DNA of 64,000 nucleotides from Cupriavidus alkaliphilus (GTDB taxonomy: Bacteria > Pseudomonadota > Gammaproteobacteria > Burkholderiales > Burkholderiaceae): contig NZ_FMAD01000006.1 of NCBI RefSeq assembly GCF_900094595.1, positions 347,923 through 411,922 of the forward strand, given 5' to 3'. Below the pieces are notes generated by a model that made no database searches, was not told the origin of the DNA, and saw only the letters and a list, made by a program, of their open reading frames with translations. The position numbers were made by a program, and so were the translations under genes. Below are positions 1-9,137 of this stretch, one piece after another (position 1 is the first letter of the stretch; every line of letters begins with the position of its first letter).

Positions 1-35
1 TCAAGAAATGCGCGGTCAAGATCGTCAAGGTCTAG
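1..35 (+). CDS. napA: Periplasmic nitrate reductase NapA, C-terminal end (partial)
   Basis: Only the last ten codons are in the window: reading from base 3 gives KKCAVKIVKV and then TAG at 33-35. A short lysine/valine-rich end like this is what I expect of NapA, and the next two genes are napB and napC, so this is very probably the 3' end of the catalytic molybdenum subunit. The identification rests mainly on position. Confidence 0.75.
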   Translation, partial: KKCAVKIVKV

Positions 36-59
36 CCAGGAACCGAACAGGGAGACGCC

Positions 60-560
60 ATGAAGCCAAGCCGATCCTGGATACCGCTGCTGGCGCTGTG
101 CGCGCTGCTGCTGGGCGTGCTGGCGCCGCAGGCCGCCGCCCCGGCACGCGCGCAGGGCCTGGTCGACGCGATGCGCGGGCCCACGCCCATCGCCAATGAA
201 CCCAAGGCGCCGCTGCTCTACCCCACCGAGAACAAGGACATCCGCCGCAACCGCAACTACACCATGCAGCCGCCGACGATCCCGCACAAGATCGACGGCT
301 ACCAGGTCGACAAGGACTTCAACCGCTGCATGTTCTGCCACGCCCGCACCCGCACCGAAGAAACCCAGGCGATCCCGGTCAGCATCACCCACTACATGGA
401 CCGCCACAACAATGTGCTGGCCGAGGTCTCGCCGCGCCGCTACTTCTGCACCCAATGCCACGTGCCGCAGGCCGACGCCAAGCCGCTGGTGGGCAACACC
501 TTCGTCGATGTCGAGCAGCTGCTCAAGCGCAAGCCCGGCGCCAAGGGCTCGTCCAACTAG
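60..560 (+). CDS. napB: NapB, dihaem cytochrome c subunit of periplasmic nitrate reductase
   Basis: This 166-residue protein passes electrons from NapC to the catalytic subunit NapA in the periplasm. It starts with a Sec signal peptide (hydrophobic stretch about residues 8-22, likely cleavage after an Ala-rich region near residue 32). Two haem-attachment motifs are visible, CMFCH at residues 90-94 and CTQCH at 130-134, the NapB pattern, with His76 and His111 as plausible distal ligands. Length is usual for the family. It lies 24 bases after the napA stop, and napC follows almost immediately. Its haems need the Ccm proteins encoded just downstream. Confidence 0.96.
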   Translation: MKPSRSWIPLLALCALLLGVLAPQAAAPARAQGLVDAMRGPTPIANEPKAPLLYPTENKDIRRNRNYTMQPPTIPHKIDGYQVDKDFNRCMFCHARTRTEETQAIPVSITHYMDRHNNVLAEVSPRRYFCTQCHVPQADAKPLVGNTFVDVEQLLKRKPGAKGSSN

Positions 561-563
561 CGG

Positions 564-1160
564 GTGCGCGCCATGCTCGACCTGATCAAGCGTTACTGGC
601 GGACCATCAACCGGCCCAGCGCGTACTTCAGCCTGGGCTTCCTGACGCTGGGCGGCTTTATCGCGGGGGTGGTGTTCTGGGGCGCGTTCAACACCGCGCT
701 GGAGCTGACCAACACCGAGCAGTTCTGCACCGGCTGCCACGAGATGCGCGACAACGTCTACCAGGAGCTGCAGGGCACCATCCATTTCACCAACCGCAGC
801 GGCGTGCGCGCCAAGTGCTCGGACTGCCATGTGCCGCACAACTGGACCACCAAGATGGCGCGCAAGATGCAGGCGTCCAAGGAGGTCTGGGCCAAGATCT
901 TCGGCACCGTCGACACCCGCGAGAAATTCCAGGCGCACCGGCTCACGCTGGCCCAGCACGAGTGGGCCCGCTTCAAGGCCAACGATTCGCTGGAATGCCG
1001 CAACTGCCACGACTACCAGTCGATGGACTTCACCCGGCAGAGCCCGCGCGCGCAGGCCATGCACTCGACCTACCTGGCCAACAAGGAGAAGACCTGCATC
1101 GATTGCCACAAGGGCATCGCTCACCATCTGCCCGACATGTCCAAGGCCGAGGTGAAATGA
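564..1160 (+). CDS. napC: NapC, membrane-anchored tetrahaem quinol dehydrogenase
   Basis: NapC oxidises membrane quinol and hands electrons to NapAB. The 198-residue protein has one N-terminal transmembrane helix (about residues 21-45) and four CxxCH haem sites: CTGCH, CSDCH, CRNCH and CIDCH. This matches the NapC/NirT family. The start could be GTG at 564 or ATG at 573; either follows the napB stop within a few bases. The stop codon overlaps the next start (ATGA at 1157-1160), so translation of ccmA is probably coupled to napC. Confidence 0.95.
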   Translation: MRAMLDLIKRYWRTINRPSAYFSLGFLTLGGFIAGVVFWGAFNTALELTNTEQFCTGCHEMRDNVYQELQGTIHFTNRSGVRAKCSDCHVPHNWTTKMARKMQASKEVWAKIFGTVDTREKFQAHRLTLAQHEWARFKANDSLECRNCHDYQSMDFTRQSPRAQAMHSTYLANKEKTCIDCHKGIAHHLPDMSKAEVK

Positions 1161-1804
1161 CGCCTGCCGCCGCGCCCGTGCTCAGCGCCAGCGGCCTGGC
1201 GGTGTCGCGTGCCGGCCGCACGGTCCTGCAAGGCATCGACTTCGGCCTGGCACCGGGCGGACTGCTGCAGGTGCTGGGGGCCAATGGCAGCGGCAAGACC
1301 ACGCTGTTGCGCGTGCTGTGCGGCCTGGCCAGCGCGGATGCCGGCACGCTGCAATGGCACGGCCGTCCGCTGCGCGCTGGCGACCCCGGGTTCCAGCAGG
1401 CGCTGGCCTACCTCGGCCACGCCAACGGCATCGACATCGACCTGACCCCGGCCGAAAACCTGCACTTTGCCGCCCGCCTCGCCGGCCGCCATGCCGATGC
1501 CGGCCAGCGCGCCGCCAGCGTCGCGCGCGCCCTCGCGGCGCAAGCGCTGGAGCGCGTCGCGCAGGTGCCGGTGCGCACGCTGTCGCAAGGCCAGCGGCGC
1601 CGCGTCGCGCTGGCGCGGCTGGCGCTGGCGCCACGCATCCTGTGGCTGCTGGACGAACCGGTCACCGCGCTGGATGCCGACGCTTGCGCGCGCTTCCAGC
1701 GCCAGCTCGACGCGCACCTGGCCGCGGGCGGCATGGCCGTGATCGCCACGCACCAGCTACTGCCCGGCGGCGGCGCGGTGCTGCGCCTGGGCGGAGCTGT
1801 TTGA
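1157..1804 (+). CDS. ccmA: CcmA, ATPase of the haem-handling ABC complex for cytochrome c maturation
   Basis: This 215-residue ABC ATPase works with CcmB, CcmC and CcmD to release haem-loaded CcmE during System I cytochrome c maturation. Walker A (GANGSGKTT, residues 41-49), signature LSQGQ (142-146) and Walker B ILWLLDEP (161-168) are intact. The ATG at 1157 overlaps the napC stop and the stop overlaps the ccmB start. The frame is open upstream through napC, so length and homology set this start. Loss would be expected to abolish maturation of all c-type cytochromes that depend on System I. Confidence 0.95.
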   Translation: MTPAAAPVLSASGLAVSRAGRTVLQGIDFGLAPGGLLQVLGANGSGKTTLLRVLCGLASADAGTLQWHGRPLRAGDPGFQQALAYLGHANGIDIDLTPAENLHFAARLAGRHADAGQRAASVARALAAQALERVAQVPVRTLSQGQRRRVALARLALAPRILWLLDEPVTALDADACARFQRQLDAHLAAGGMAVIATHQLLPGGGAVLRLGGAV

Positions 1805-2487
1805 TGGGCATGCCGGGCACGCTCGCCGCCATCGTCGCGCACGATGTCTCGCTGTCGTGGCGGCGGCGCGGCAGCCTGCCTGGCGGCGTAGTGTTCTTTG
1901 TCATGGCCGCGAGCCTGTTCCCGCTGGCGATCGGGCCGGAGCCGCAGCAGCTGCGCGCGCTGGCGCCGGGCATCCTGTGGGTGACGGCGCTGCTGGCCTC
2001 GATGCTGTCGCTGTCGCGCCTGTTCGCGCAGGAGCATGCCGACGGCAGCCTGGACCAGTTGCTGCTGTCGCCGCATCCGCTGGCGCTGCTGGTGCTGGCC
2101 AAGATCGCCGCGCACTGGCTCACCAGCGGGCTGCCGCTGCTGGTGCTGACGCCGCTGCTGGCGCAGCAATACGGGTTGCCGTCCGGCGCCGCGCTATTGC
2201 TGGCGGCATCGCTGCTGGTCGGCACCCCGGCGCTGAGCCTGATCGGCGCGGTGGGCGCGGCGCTGACGCTGGGCCTGCGCGGCGGCGCGGTGCTGCTGTG
2301 CATCCTGGTGCTGCCGCTGTGCGTGCCGGTGCTGGTGTTCGGCGCCGGCGCCGCGGCCGCCGCCGATGCCGGGCTGGACGCGACGGCGCAGTTCTCGCTG
2401 CTGGGCGCGTGCCTGGCGCTGTCGCTGTTCCTGTGCCCGCTGGCCGCCGCCGCCGGGCTGCGCATCGCCATGGAGACTCCGGCATGA
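1804..2487 (+). CDS. ccmB: CcmB, haem exporter permease of System I
   Basis: This 227-residue protein is almost entirely hydrophobic, with about six predicted membrane helices, and is the CcmB permease partner of CcmA. The size and position between ccmA and ccmC are diagnostic. The ATG at 1804 shares its A with the ccmA TGA, and the ccmB TGA overlaps the ccmC ATG at 2484, so the genes are translationally coupled. Confidence 0.95.
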   Translation: MGMPGTLAAIVAHDVSLSWRRRGSLPGGVVFFVMAASLFPLAIGPEPQQLRALAPGILWVTALLASMLSLSRLFAQEHADGSLDQLLLSPHPLALLVLAKIAAHWLTSGLPLLVLTPLLAQQYGLPSGAALLLAASLLVGTPALSLIGAVGAALTLGLRGGAVLLCILVLPLCVPVLVFGAGAAAAADAGLDATAQFSLLGACLALSLFLCPLAAAAGLRIAMETPA

Positions 2488-3284
2488 GCCAGCCGCTGCC
2501 ATCGCTGCCATCCGCGCCGCGGCGCATCCCGCCACCGGCCCGCGCCCGCCGCGCCTGGCTGGCCTATGCCGCGCCGGTGCGCTTTTACCCGCTGGCCGGA
2601 CGCATGGCGCCGTGGTGCTTCGCCGCGGCGGCGGTATGCGCGCTCGCCGGCCTGTATGTCGGCTTCGGCGTGGCACCCACCGACGCCCAGCAGGGCGAGG
2701 TCTACCGCATCATCTTCATCCATGTGCCGGCGGCATGGATGTCGATGTTCATCTACCTGGTCATGGCGGGCTACTGCGCGCTGGCACTGGTGCTGCGCAC
2801 GCGGCTGTCGTCGATGATGGCGTCGGCGCTGGCGCCGACCGGCGCGCTCTTCACCGTGCTGGCGCTGTGGACCGGCGCGCTGTGGGGCCAGCCCACCTGG
2901 GGCACGTGGTGGGTGTGGGACGCGCGGCTGACCTCCGAGCTGATCCTGCTGTTCCTGTACCTGGGCTTTATCGCGCTGGAGGCCGCCATCGACGAGCCGC
3001 GCCGGGCCGAGCGCGCCTGCGCGGTGCTGGCGCTGGTCGGGGTGGTCAATATCCCGGTGATCTATTTCTCGGTGCAGTGGTGGAACACGCTGCACCAGGG
3101 CGCCTCGGTCAGCCTGACCGCGGCGCCGACGATGGCCGCCACCATGCTGGCCGGCATGCTGCTGATGACGCTGGCCAGCTGGATGTACACGGTGGCGGTG
3201 GCGCTGGTGCGCGTGCGCTGCATCCTGCGCGAACGCGGCGAGGTGCCGCACGGCCCGGCCGCGGCTGACGGAAGCCGCGCATGA
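2484..3284 (+). CDS. ccmC: CcmC, haem-binding protein that loads CcmE
   Basis: CcmC presents haem to CcmE at the outer face of the cytoplasmic membrane. The 266-residue protein has about six helices and the tryptophan-rich WWD signature [17 protein letters not shown] in its middle, flanked by histidines (in HVPAAW and near WWNTLHQG) that normally ligate haem. It is slightly longer than the typical 245 residues because of an N-terminal Pro/Arg-rich extension of about 30 residues. It overlaps ccmB upstream, and ccmD starts inside its last codons at 3281. Confidence 0.95.
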   Translation: MSQPLPSLPSAPRRIPPPARARRAWLAYAAPVRFYPLAGRMAPWCFAAAAVCALAGLYVGFGVAPTDAQQGEVYRIIFIHVPAAWMSMFIYLVMAGYCALALVLRTRLSSMMASALAPTGALFTVLALWTGALWGQPTWGTWWVWDARLTSELILLFLYLGFIALEAAIDEPRRAERACAVLALVGVVNIPVIYFSVQWWNTLHQGASVSLTAAPTMAATMLAGMLLMTLASWMYTVAVALVRVRCILRERGEVPHGPAAADGSRA

Positions 3285-3448
3285 CCCTGTCCGCGCTGCT
3301 GCCCTCGCTGCTGACCGACGGACGCCACGGCATCTTCATCGCCGGCGCGTTCGGCGTAAGCGCGCTGCTGTTGGCGCTGGAACTGGCGCTGCTGGCGCGC
3401 CGCAGCCGGGCCTCGCGCCGGCAAACGGATTGGGAAGCCGAGCGATGA
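3281..3448 (+). CDS. ccmD: CcmD, small membrane subunit of the CcmABCD complex
   Basis: This 55-residue protein is easy to miss because it is so short. It begins [11 protein letters not shown], has one membrane helix (about residues 17-41) and a basic, Arg-rich cytoplasmic tail, as expected for CcmD, which helps CcmABC release holo-CcmE. Both ends overlap neighbours: the ATG lies in the end of ccmC (ATGA) and its TGA at 3446-3448 overlaps the ccmE start at 3445. Confidence 0.88.
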   Translation: MTLSALLPSLLTDGRHGIFIAGAFGVSALLLALELALLARRSRASRRQTDWEAER

Positions 3449-3918
3449 CGCCGCGCCAGCGCCGCCTCGGGCTGCTGGCCGCGGCCCTGGCCTGCTGCGG
3501 CATCGCGGCGGCGCTGGTACTCAATGCCTTCCGCGCCAACCTGGTGTTCTTCTTCAGCCCGAGCCAGGTGGCCGCGCACGAGGCGCCGGTGGCGCGCAGC
3601 TTTCGGCTGGGCGGGCTGGTCGCGCCGGGGTCGATCCGGCGCGAGGGCGACGGCATGACGGTGCGCTTCGTCGTGACCGACACCGCGCGCGAGGTGCCGG
3701 TGCAGTATCGCGGCCTGCTGCCCGACCTGTTCCGCGAAGGCAAGGGCGTGGTCGCGCGCGGCCAGCTGCGCGCGGACGGCATCTTCATCGCCAGCGAGGT
3801 GCTGGCCAAGCACGACGAGAACTACATGCCGCCCGAGGCCGCCGATGCACTGAAGCAGGCCGGCCAGGCCAACCCGCGCATGGCGGGGGCCATGGCCGCG
3901 CAAGAGGTGCGCCGGTGA
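3445..3918 (+). CDS. ccmE: CcmE, periplasmic haem chaperone
   Basis: CcmE carries haem covalently before transfer to apocytochromes. The 157-residue protein has an N-terminal anchor helix (about residues 8-28), a beta-barrel domain, and the haem-attachment motif HDENY with His123 as the covalent ligand. An upstream in-frame ATG at 3430 exists, but the start at 3445 overlaps the ccmD stop and gives the usual family length. The GTG of ccmF overlaps its stop codon. Confidence 0.95.
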   Translation: MTPRQRRLGLLAAALACCGIAAALVLNAFRANLVFFFSPSQVAAHEAPVARSFRLGGLVAPGSIRREGDGMTVRFVVTDTAREVPVQYRGLLPDLFREGKGVVARGQLRADGIFIASEVLAKHDENYMPPEAADALKQAGQANPRMAGAMAAQEVRR

Positions 3919-5945
3919 TCGCCGAGCTGGGCCACTTCACGCTGATCGTCGCCCTGCTGGTGGCGCTGGTGCAGGCGGTGGTGCCGCTGGCCGGCGCGGC
4001 GCGCGGCCGGCTGGCATGGATGGCGCTGGCGCGCCCCGCCGCGCGCGTGCAATGCGGGCTGGTGGCGCTGTCATTTGCCGCGCTGACCTGGTCCTTCGTC
4101 GACCACGACTTCAGCGTGCGCTACGTCGCCGCCAACGCCAACAGCGCGCTGCCGCTGGCCTACCGCATCGCCGCGGTGTGGGGCGGGCATGAAGGGTCGA
4201 TGCTGCTGTGGACGCTGATGCTGGCGCTGTGGTCGCTGGCGGTGTCGGTGTGGGGCCGGCAGCTGCCGCTGGCCGTGGTGGCCCGCGTGCTGGCGGTGAT
4301 GGGCGCGATCAGCGCCGGCTTCCTGGCGTTCCTGCTGTTTGCCTCCAACCCGTTCGTGCGCTTGCTGCCGCCGGCGATGGAAGGCCGCGATCTCAACCCG
4401 CTGCTGCAGGATCCCGGCATGGTGTTCCACCCGCCGCTGCTGTACATGGGCTACGTCGGCTTCTCGGTGACCTTTGCCTTTGCCGTGGCGGCGCTGCTGG
4501 CCGGCCGTGTCGACGCGGCCTGGGCCCGCTGGTCGCGCCCGTGGACCACGGTGGCGTGGGCCTTCCTGACGCTGGGCATCATGCTCGGCAGCGCCTGGGC
4601 CTATTACGAGCTGGGCTGGGGCGGCTGGTGGTTCTGGGACCCGGTCGAGAATGCCTCGTTCATGCCCTGGCTGGCCGGCACCGCGCTGATGCATTCGCTG
4701 GCGGTGACCGAGAAGCGCGGCGCGTTTCGCGCGTGGACCGTGCTGCTGGCGATCTTCACATTCTCGCTAAGCCTGCTCGGGACCTTCCTGGTCCGCTCGG
4801 GCGTGCTGAGCTCGGTCCACGCCTTCGCGGTGGACCCGAAGCGCGGCATCTTCATCCTGGCGCTGCTGGGGCTGGTGACGGGGCTGGCGCTGGCGCTGTA
4901 TGCGTGGCGCGCGCCGGCGCTGGCGCGCCGCGTGGCGTTTGCGACGGTGTCGCGCGAGTCGATGCTGCTGGCCAACAACGTGCTGCTGGCGGTGGCCGCC
5001 GCCACGGTGCTGCTGGGCACGCTCTACCCGCTGCTGGTCGATGTGCTCGGACTGGGCAAGATCTCCGTCGGTCCCGCCTATTTCGAGCAGGTGTTCGTGC
5101 CCCTGATGGCGCCCGCGGTACTGCTGATGGGCGCCGCACCGCTGGCGCGCTGGCGCCACGGCGACCTGCCCGGCATGGCGCGCCGGCTGCGCTGGGCCGC
5201 GGTGGCCAGCGCCGCGCTCGGCGCGGGGCTGCTGCTGGTTTTGCGCAATGCCTCGGCGCTGAGCGGACTGGGGCTGCTGCTGGCGGCCTGGTGCGTGCTG
5301 AGCGCGGTGGCCAGCGTGGCAGCGCGGCTGCAGCACCAGCACGGCCGCCGGCTGGCGGCGCTGCGCCAGTTCACGCCCGGCTACTGGGGCATGCTGCTGG
5401 CGCACGCGGGCGTGGGCGTCTTCATCGCCGGCGTGACGCTGGTGTCCGGCCAGGAAAGCCTGCGCGAGCTGCCGATGCGCGCCGGCGACAGCGTCAGCGT
5501 GGGCGGCTATGCGTTCCGCTTTGCCGGCGTGACGCAAGCCGGCGGCCCCAACTACGACGCGCTGCGCGGCACGCTGGTGGCCTCGCGCGACGGCCGGCGC
5601 GTGGCGGTGCTCCATCCCGAGCGGCGCATCTACCGCAGCCAGGACATGCTCACCACCGAAGCGGCGATCGACAGCGGCGTGACGCGCGACCTCTACGTGG
5701 CGCTGGGCGAGCACGTCGGCAACGACGCCGACGGCAGCGCCTGGGCCGTGCGCATCCACGTCAAGCCCTTTGTCGGCTGGATCTGGGGCGGCTGCGTGCT
5801 GATGGCGCTGGGCGGCCTGCTGGCGGTGTGCGACAAGCGCTACCGGCTGCGCCGCCGCGCCACCGACGCGGTCAACGCGCCGGCCGCAGCCGATGCACCG
5901 GCGATGCCGGCATTGACCTCGGTCCGCGAGGAGACGCCCGCATGA
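3915..5945 (+). CDS. ccmF: CcmF, haem lyase subunit of System I
   Basis: CcmF, with CcmH and CcmI, ligates haem from CcmE to CxxCH motifs of apocytochromes. The 676-residue polytopic protein contains the WWD-type signature ([19 protein letters not shown]) about a third of the way in, plus conserved membrane histidines, and a periplasmic domain before the last helix. Length is usual for CcmF. The start is GTG at 3915, overlapping the ccmE stop; the stop overlaps the ccmG ATG at 5942. Confidence 0.96.
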   Translation: MIAELGHFTLIVALLVALVQAVVPLAGAARGRLAWMALARPAARVQCGLVALSFAALTWSFVDHDFSVRYVAANANSALPLAYRIAAVWGGHEGSMLLWTLMLALWSLAVSVWGRQLPLAVVARVLAVMGAISAGFLAFLLFASNPFVRLLPPAMEGRDLNPLLQDPGMVFHPPLLYMGYVGFSVTFAFAVAALLAGRVDAAWARWSRPWTTVAWAFLTLGIMLGSAWAYYELGWGGWWFWDPVENASFMPWLAGTALMHSLAVTEKRGAFRAWTVLLAIFTFSLSLLGTFLVRSGVLSSVHAFAVDPKRGIFILALLGLVTGLALALYAWRAPALARRVAFATVSRESMLLANNVLLAVAAATVLLGTLYPLLVDVLGLGKISVGPAYFEQVFVPLMAPAVLLMGAAPLARWRHGDLPGMARRLRWAAVASAALGAGLLLVLRNASALSGLGLLLAAWCVLSAVASVAARLQHQHGRRLAALRQFTPGYWGMLLAHAGVGVFIAGVTLVSGQESLRELPMRAGDSVSVGGYAFRFAGVTQAGGPNYDALRGTLVASRDGRRVAVLHPERRIYRSQDMLTTEAAIDSGVTRDLYVALGEHVGNDADGSAWAVRIHVKPFVGWIWGGCVLMALGGLLAVCDKRYRLRRRATDAVNAPAAADAPAMPALTSVREETPA

Positions 5946-6484
5946 CGCGCTTCCTGGTGCCGCTGGCCGCCTTCCTCGCCATCGCCGTGGCGCTGGCCGC
6001 GGGCCTGCGCCACGATCCGCGCGAGCTGCCGTCGCCGCTGGTGGGCAAGGCTGCGCCGGCGTTCCGCCTGCCGCTGCTGGCACCCGAGGGCCGCACGCTG
6101 GCCAGCACCGACCTGCGCGGCAAGGTCTGGCTGCTCAACGTGTGGGCCTCGTGGTGCGCGGCCTGCCGCACCGAGCATCCGCTGCTGGTGGACTTTGCCG
6201 CGCGCGCGCCGGTGCCGCTGTACGGCCTCAACTACAAGGACGACGCCGGCGCCGCGCGCGACTGGCTGCGGCGCCTGGGCGACCCCTATGCCGCGTCGCT
6301 GGTCGACGCCGACGGCCGGGTCGGCATCGACTACGGCGTCTACGGCGTGCCGGAGACCTTCGTCATCGATCAGAACGGGGTGGTGCGCTACCGCCAGGTC
6401 GGCCCGGTCACGCGCGAGGTGCTGGAGCGCAAGCTGGTCCCGCTGATCGAGCAGCTGCAGCGGCAGGGAGATGGCCATGCATAG
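5942..6484 (+). CDS. ccmG: CcmG/DsbE, thiol:disulfide oxidoreductase for apocytochrome reduction
   Basis: This membrane-anchored thioredoxin-like protein keeps the cysteines of CxxCH motifs reduced before haem attachment. An N-terminal anchor helix covers about residues 4-21, and the thioredoxin domain has active site WCAAC (Cys72 and Cys75) and the cis-proline motif GVPETFVID. The dipeptide AA between the cysteines differs from the more usual PT or VP. The start at 5942 overlaps the ccmF stop, and the last codons overlap the ccmH start at 6471. Confidence 0.94.
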   Translation: MTRFLVPLAAFLAIAVALAAGLRHDPRELPSPLVGKAAPAFRLPLLAPEGRTLASTDLRGKVWLLNVWASWCAACRTEHPLLVDFAARAPVPLYGLNYKDDAGAARDWLRRLGDPYAASLVDADGRVGIDYGVYGVPETFVIDQNGVVRYRQVGPVTREVLERKLVPLIEQLQRQGDGHA

Positions 6485-6953
6485 CCGCGCCCTCGCCGCG
6501 TGGCTTGCCGCGGCGCTGAGCGGCGTGGCGCTGCACGCGGCGGCGTTGAGCGAAGCCGAGCTCGACGCACGCGTGCATGCGCTGTCCGGCGAGCTGCGCT
6601 GCCTGGTCTGCCAGAACCAGACCCTGGCCGACTCCAACGCCGAGCTGGCGGTGGACCTGCGCCGCCAGATCCGCGCGCAACTGCGCGACGGCGCCAGCGA
6701 CGCCGCCATCAAGGATTACCTGGTGCAGCGCTACGGCGACTTCGTGCTGTACCAGCCGCCGCTGCGGCCGCTGACGTGGCTGCTGTGGTTCGGGCCGCTG
6801 TTGCTGCTGGCCGCTGCCGTGGCCGCCATCGCGCGGGCGCGCTCGCGCAGACCCGACGCCGGCACCCCGGCTGACGCGCCGCTGGACGCCACCGCGCAGC
6901 GCCAGCTTGCGGACTTGCTGGATGCCTCGACCAGGGAGCGCCGCCCGCCATGA
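6471..6953 (+). CDS. ccmH: CcmH, thiol-redox component of the haem lyase
   Basis: CcmH (the CcmH N-terminal/CycL type) shuttles electrons to apocytochrome thiols. It has a signal sequence (about residues 1-26), the conserved motif LRCLVCQNQ with Cys44 and Cys47, and a C-terminal transmembrane helix (about residues 98-122). At 160 residues it is the short, split form, with the TPR part encoded separately as ccmI. ATGs at 6471 and 6477 are both possible starts. The stop overlaps the ccmI ATG. Confidence 0.94.
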   Translation: MAMHSRALAAWLAAALSGVALHAAALSEAELDARVHALSGELRCLVCQNQTLADSNAELAVDLRRQIRAQLRDGASDAAIKDYLVQRYGDFVLYQPPLRPLTWLLWFGPLLLLAAAVAAIARARSRRPDAGTPADAPLDATAQRQLADLLDASTRERRPP

Positions 6954-8176
6954 CCACCTTCTGGCTGCTGGCCGCGGCGCTGATCGCCGCCGCCACCACG
7001 TGCCTGCTCTGGCCGCTGTTGCGCCACCGTGCGCCGGCCGCCGTGGCCGGCCCGGCCACGGCCGAGCGCGCGCTGCTGGTCGACCTCTACCACGACCAGC
7101 TGGGCGAGCTCGACCGCGACCTGCATGCCGGCACCCTGAGCGCGGCACGCCATGCCGAAGCCCGCGATGAACTGGGGCGCCGGCTGCTGGACGAGGCCGC
7201 CGGCACCAGCGCCCGCCCTGCCGGAGCGGGCCCCGCGCCGCTGCTCGCCGCGCTGTTGCTGGCGGCGCTGCCCAGCGCCGCCATCCTGCTCTACCTGCAT
7301 CTGGGCAACCCGGTGGCACTGTGGCGCGCCGACGACCTGCCCGCGGCCGGCGGCAGCGAGCACCAGCTCAGCGGCGCGCAGGTCGAAGGCATGGTGAACC
7401 AGCTCGCGCAGCGCCTGCGCGAGGCACCCGGCGACGCGCAGGGCTGGGCCATGCTGGCGCGTTCGTACAGCGTGCTGGAGCGCCATGCCGATGCCGCGGC
7501 TGCCTACGCGCGCGCGGTCGAGCTGGCGCCGGAGGTGGCGGCGCTGCGCTCCGATTACGCCGACGTGCTGGCCACGCTGAACGGCGGCGTGCTGGACGGC
7601 GCGCCGATGGCGCAGGTGCGCCAGGCGCTGGCGCTCGATCCCGACGACCCCAAGGGCCTGGCGCTTGCCGCCGGCGCGGCGGCGCAGCGCGGCGACCGGC
7701 GCGCGGCCATCGGCTACTGGGAACATCTGTACCGCCTGCTGCCGGCGGATTCGCAGACGGCGGCGCGCATCGCCGCCAACCTCGCGGCCGCGCGCAGCAC
7801 GCCCGCCGCGGCGCCGGCCGCGGCCATCAGCGGCATGGTGACGCTGAGCGAGCAGGCCGGGCGCGCGCCGCAAGCGGGCGACACGCTGTTCGTCTATGCC
7901 CTGCCCGTCGACGGGTCGCGCATGCCGCTGGCAGTGCTGCGGCGCCAGGCACGCGACCTGCCGCTGTCGTTCACGCTGGACGATGCCATGGCGATGCGCC
8001 CCGACCATCGGCTCTCGGGACAACCGCAGGTGATGCTGGAAGCGCGGATTTCCGCCAGCGGCAGCGCCTTGCCGAAGGCAGGCGACCTGGTCGGGCGCAC
8101 CGGGCCGGTGGCGCTCGGCAGCGAGGGCGTGCGCATCGCCATCGACGGCAGGATCGAAGGCAACCCGGCGCCGTAG
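6950..8176 (+). CDS. ccmI: CcmI/CycH, TPR apocytochrome chaperone of the haem lyase
   Basis: CcmI holds apocytochrome c for the CcmFH lyase. The 408-residue protein has two membrane helices (about residues 4-22 and 97-117), then TPR-like repeats (including AQGWAMLARSYSVLERHADA) and a C-terminal beta-rich domain of the CycH type. It is the last gene of the nap-ccm run. The next gene is on the other strand 13 bases after its stop. Confidence 0.93.
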   Translation: MTTFWLLAAALIAAATTCLLWPLLRHRAPAAVAGPATAERALLVDLYHDQLGELDRDLHAGTLSAARHAEARDELGRRLLDEAAGTSARPAGAGPAPLLAALLLAALPSAAILLYLHLGNPVALWRADDLPAAGGSEHQLSGAQVEGMVNQLAQRLREAPGDAQGWAMLARSYSVLERHADAAAAYARAVELAPEVAALRSDYADVLATLNGGVLDGAPMAQVRQALALDPDDPKGLALAAGAAAQRGDRRAAIGYWEHLYRLLPADSQTAARIAANLAAARSTPAAAPAAAISGMVTLSEQAGRAPQAGDTLFVYALPVDGSRMPLAVLRRQARDLPLSFTLDDAMAMRPDHRLSGQPQVMLEARISASGSALPKAGDLVGRTGPVALGSEGVRIAIDGRIEGNPAP

Positions 8177-8189
8177 CAGCTCAGGCCGG

Positions 8190-9137
8190 CTACGCCGCCC
8201 TCAGGTTGGCCAGCATGTCGGCCACCATCTCGCGCAGTCCGTACTGCGCCCGCCAGCCCCAGTCCGCGCGCGCGACCGCGTCGTCGATCGAATCCGGCCA
8301 GCCCTGCGCGATCGCCTGGCGATAGTCCGGTTCGTAGCGGATCTGGAAGCCCGGCACCTGCTCGCGGATGGCCGCGGCGATCTGCGCCGGGGTAAAGCTC
8401 ATGCCGGCGATGTTGTAGCTGCCGCGCTCGTTGAGGCGGTGCGCCGGCGCTTCCATCAGTTCGATGGTGGCGCGGATGGCATCGGGCATATACATCATGG
8501 GCAGGGCCTCGTCTTCGCGCAGGAAGCAGGTGTAGGGCTCACCCTTCACCGCCGCATGGAAGATGTCGACGGCATAGTCGGTGGTGCCGCCGCCGGGCGG
8601 GGTCTTGTGCGAGATCAGGCCGGGATAGCGCACGCTGCGCACGTCGACGCCATGGTTGGCGTGATACCAGCGGCACCAGCCCTCGCCCGCCTGCTTGGAG
8701 ATGCCGTAGACCGTGGTCGGCTCCATCACGGTCTGTTGCGGCGTGTGCGCGGCCGGCGTGGTCGGGCCGAAGGCGGCGATCGAGCTGGGCCAGAACACCC
8801 GCTCCAGCCCGGTCTGCCGCGCCAGCTCCAGCACGTTGAGCAGGCTGGTCATGTTGAGGTTCCAGGCCCACTGCGGCGCCTTCTCGCCGGTGGCGGACAG
8901 CGCCGCGGCCAGCAGGTAGACCTGGGTGATGCCATGGCGCTCGACCACCGTGGCCAGCTCGCCGCGGTCGGTGGCGTTGAGCATTTCGTGGGTCAGCTGC
9001 ACGTGGCGGCCGGTCGGCACCACGTCGGAGGTGATCACGTTGCCGCGGCCGTAGCGCTCGGCCAGGGCCAGCGCCAGCTCGGACCCGATCTGGCCATTGG
9101 CACCGACGATCAGGACCTTGGGGTTGCCTGCTTCCAT
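8190..9137 (-). CDS. NAD-dependent epimerase/dehydratase-type L-threonine 3-dehydrogenase
   Basis: This 315-residue extended short-chain dehydrogenase probably oxidises L-threonine to 2-amino-3-ketobutyrate. It has the Rossmann motif GANGQIG near residue 13 and the catalytic Tyr-x-x-x-Lys in YGISKQ. Proteins of this group are often annotated as UDP-glucose 4-epimerases. The link to threonine comes from its partner: the start codon overlaps the stop of kbl, whose product consumes 2-amino-3-ketobutyrate. It belongs to the SDR-type threonine dehydrogenases, not the zinc-dependent medium-chain Tdh of E. coli. Confidence 0.87.
   Translation of the reverse strand: MEAGNPKVLIVGANGQIGSELALALAERYGRGNVITSDVVPTGRHVQLTHEMLNATDRGELATVVERHGITQVYLLAAALSATGEKAPQWAWNLNMTSLLNVLELARQTGLERVFWPSSIAAFGPTTPAAHTPQQTVMEPTTVYGISKQAGEGWCRWYHANHGVDVRSVRYPGLISHKTPPGGGTTDYAVDIFHAAVKGEPYTCFLREDEALPMMYMPDAIRATIELMEAPAHRLNERGSYNIAGMSFTPAQIAAAIREQVPGFQIRYEPDYRQAIAQGWPDSIDDAVARADWGWRAQYGLREMVADMLANLRAA

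Noticed and set aside
455..1156. Upstream extension of the ccmA frame through napC
   Set aside because: The added part is an out-of-frame reading of napB and napC; the true start is ATG 1157, overlapping the napC stop.
8190..9137. UDP-glucose 4-epimerase
   Set aside because: The fold is the same, but the overlap with kbl and absence of sugar genes make a threonine dehydrogenase role far more likely.
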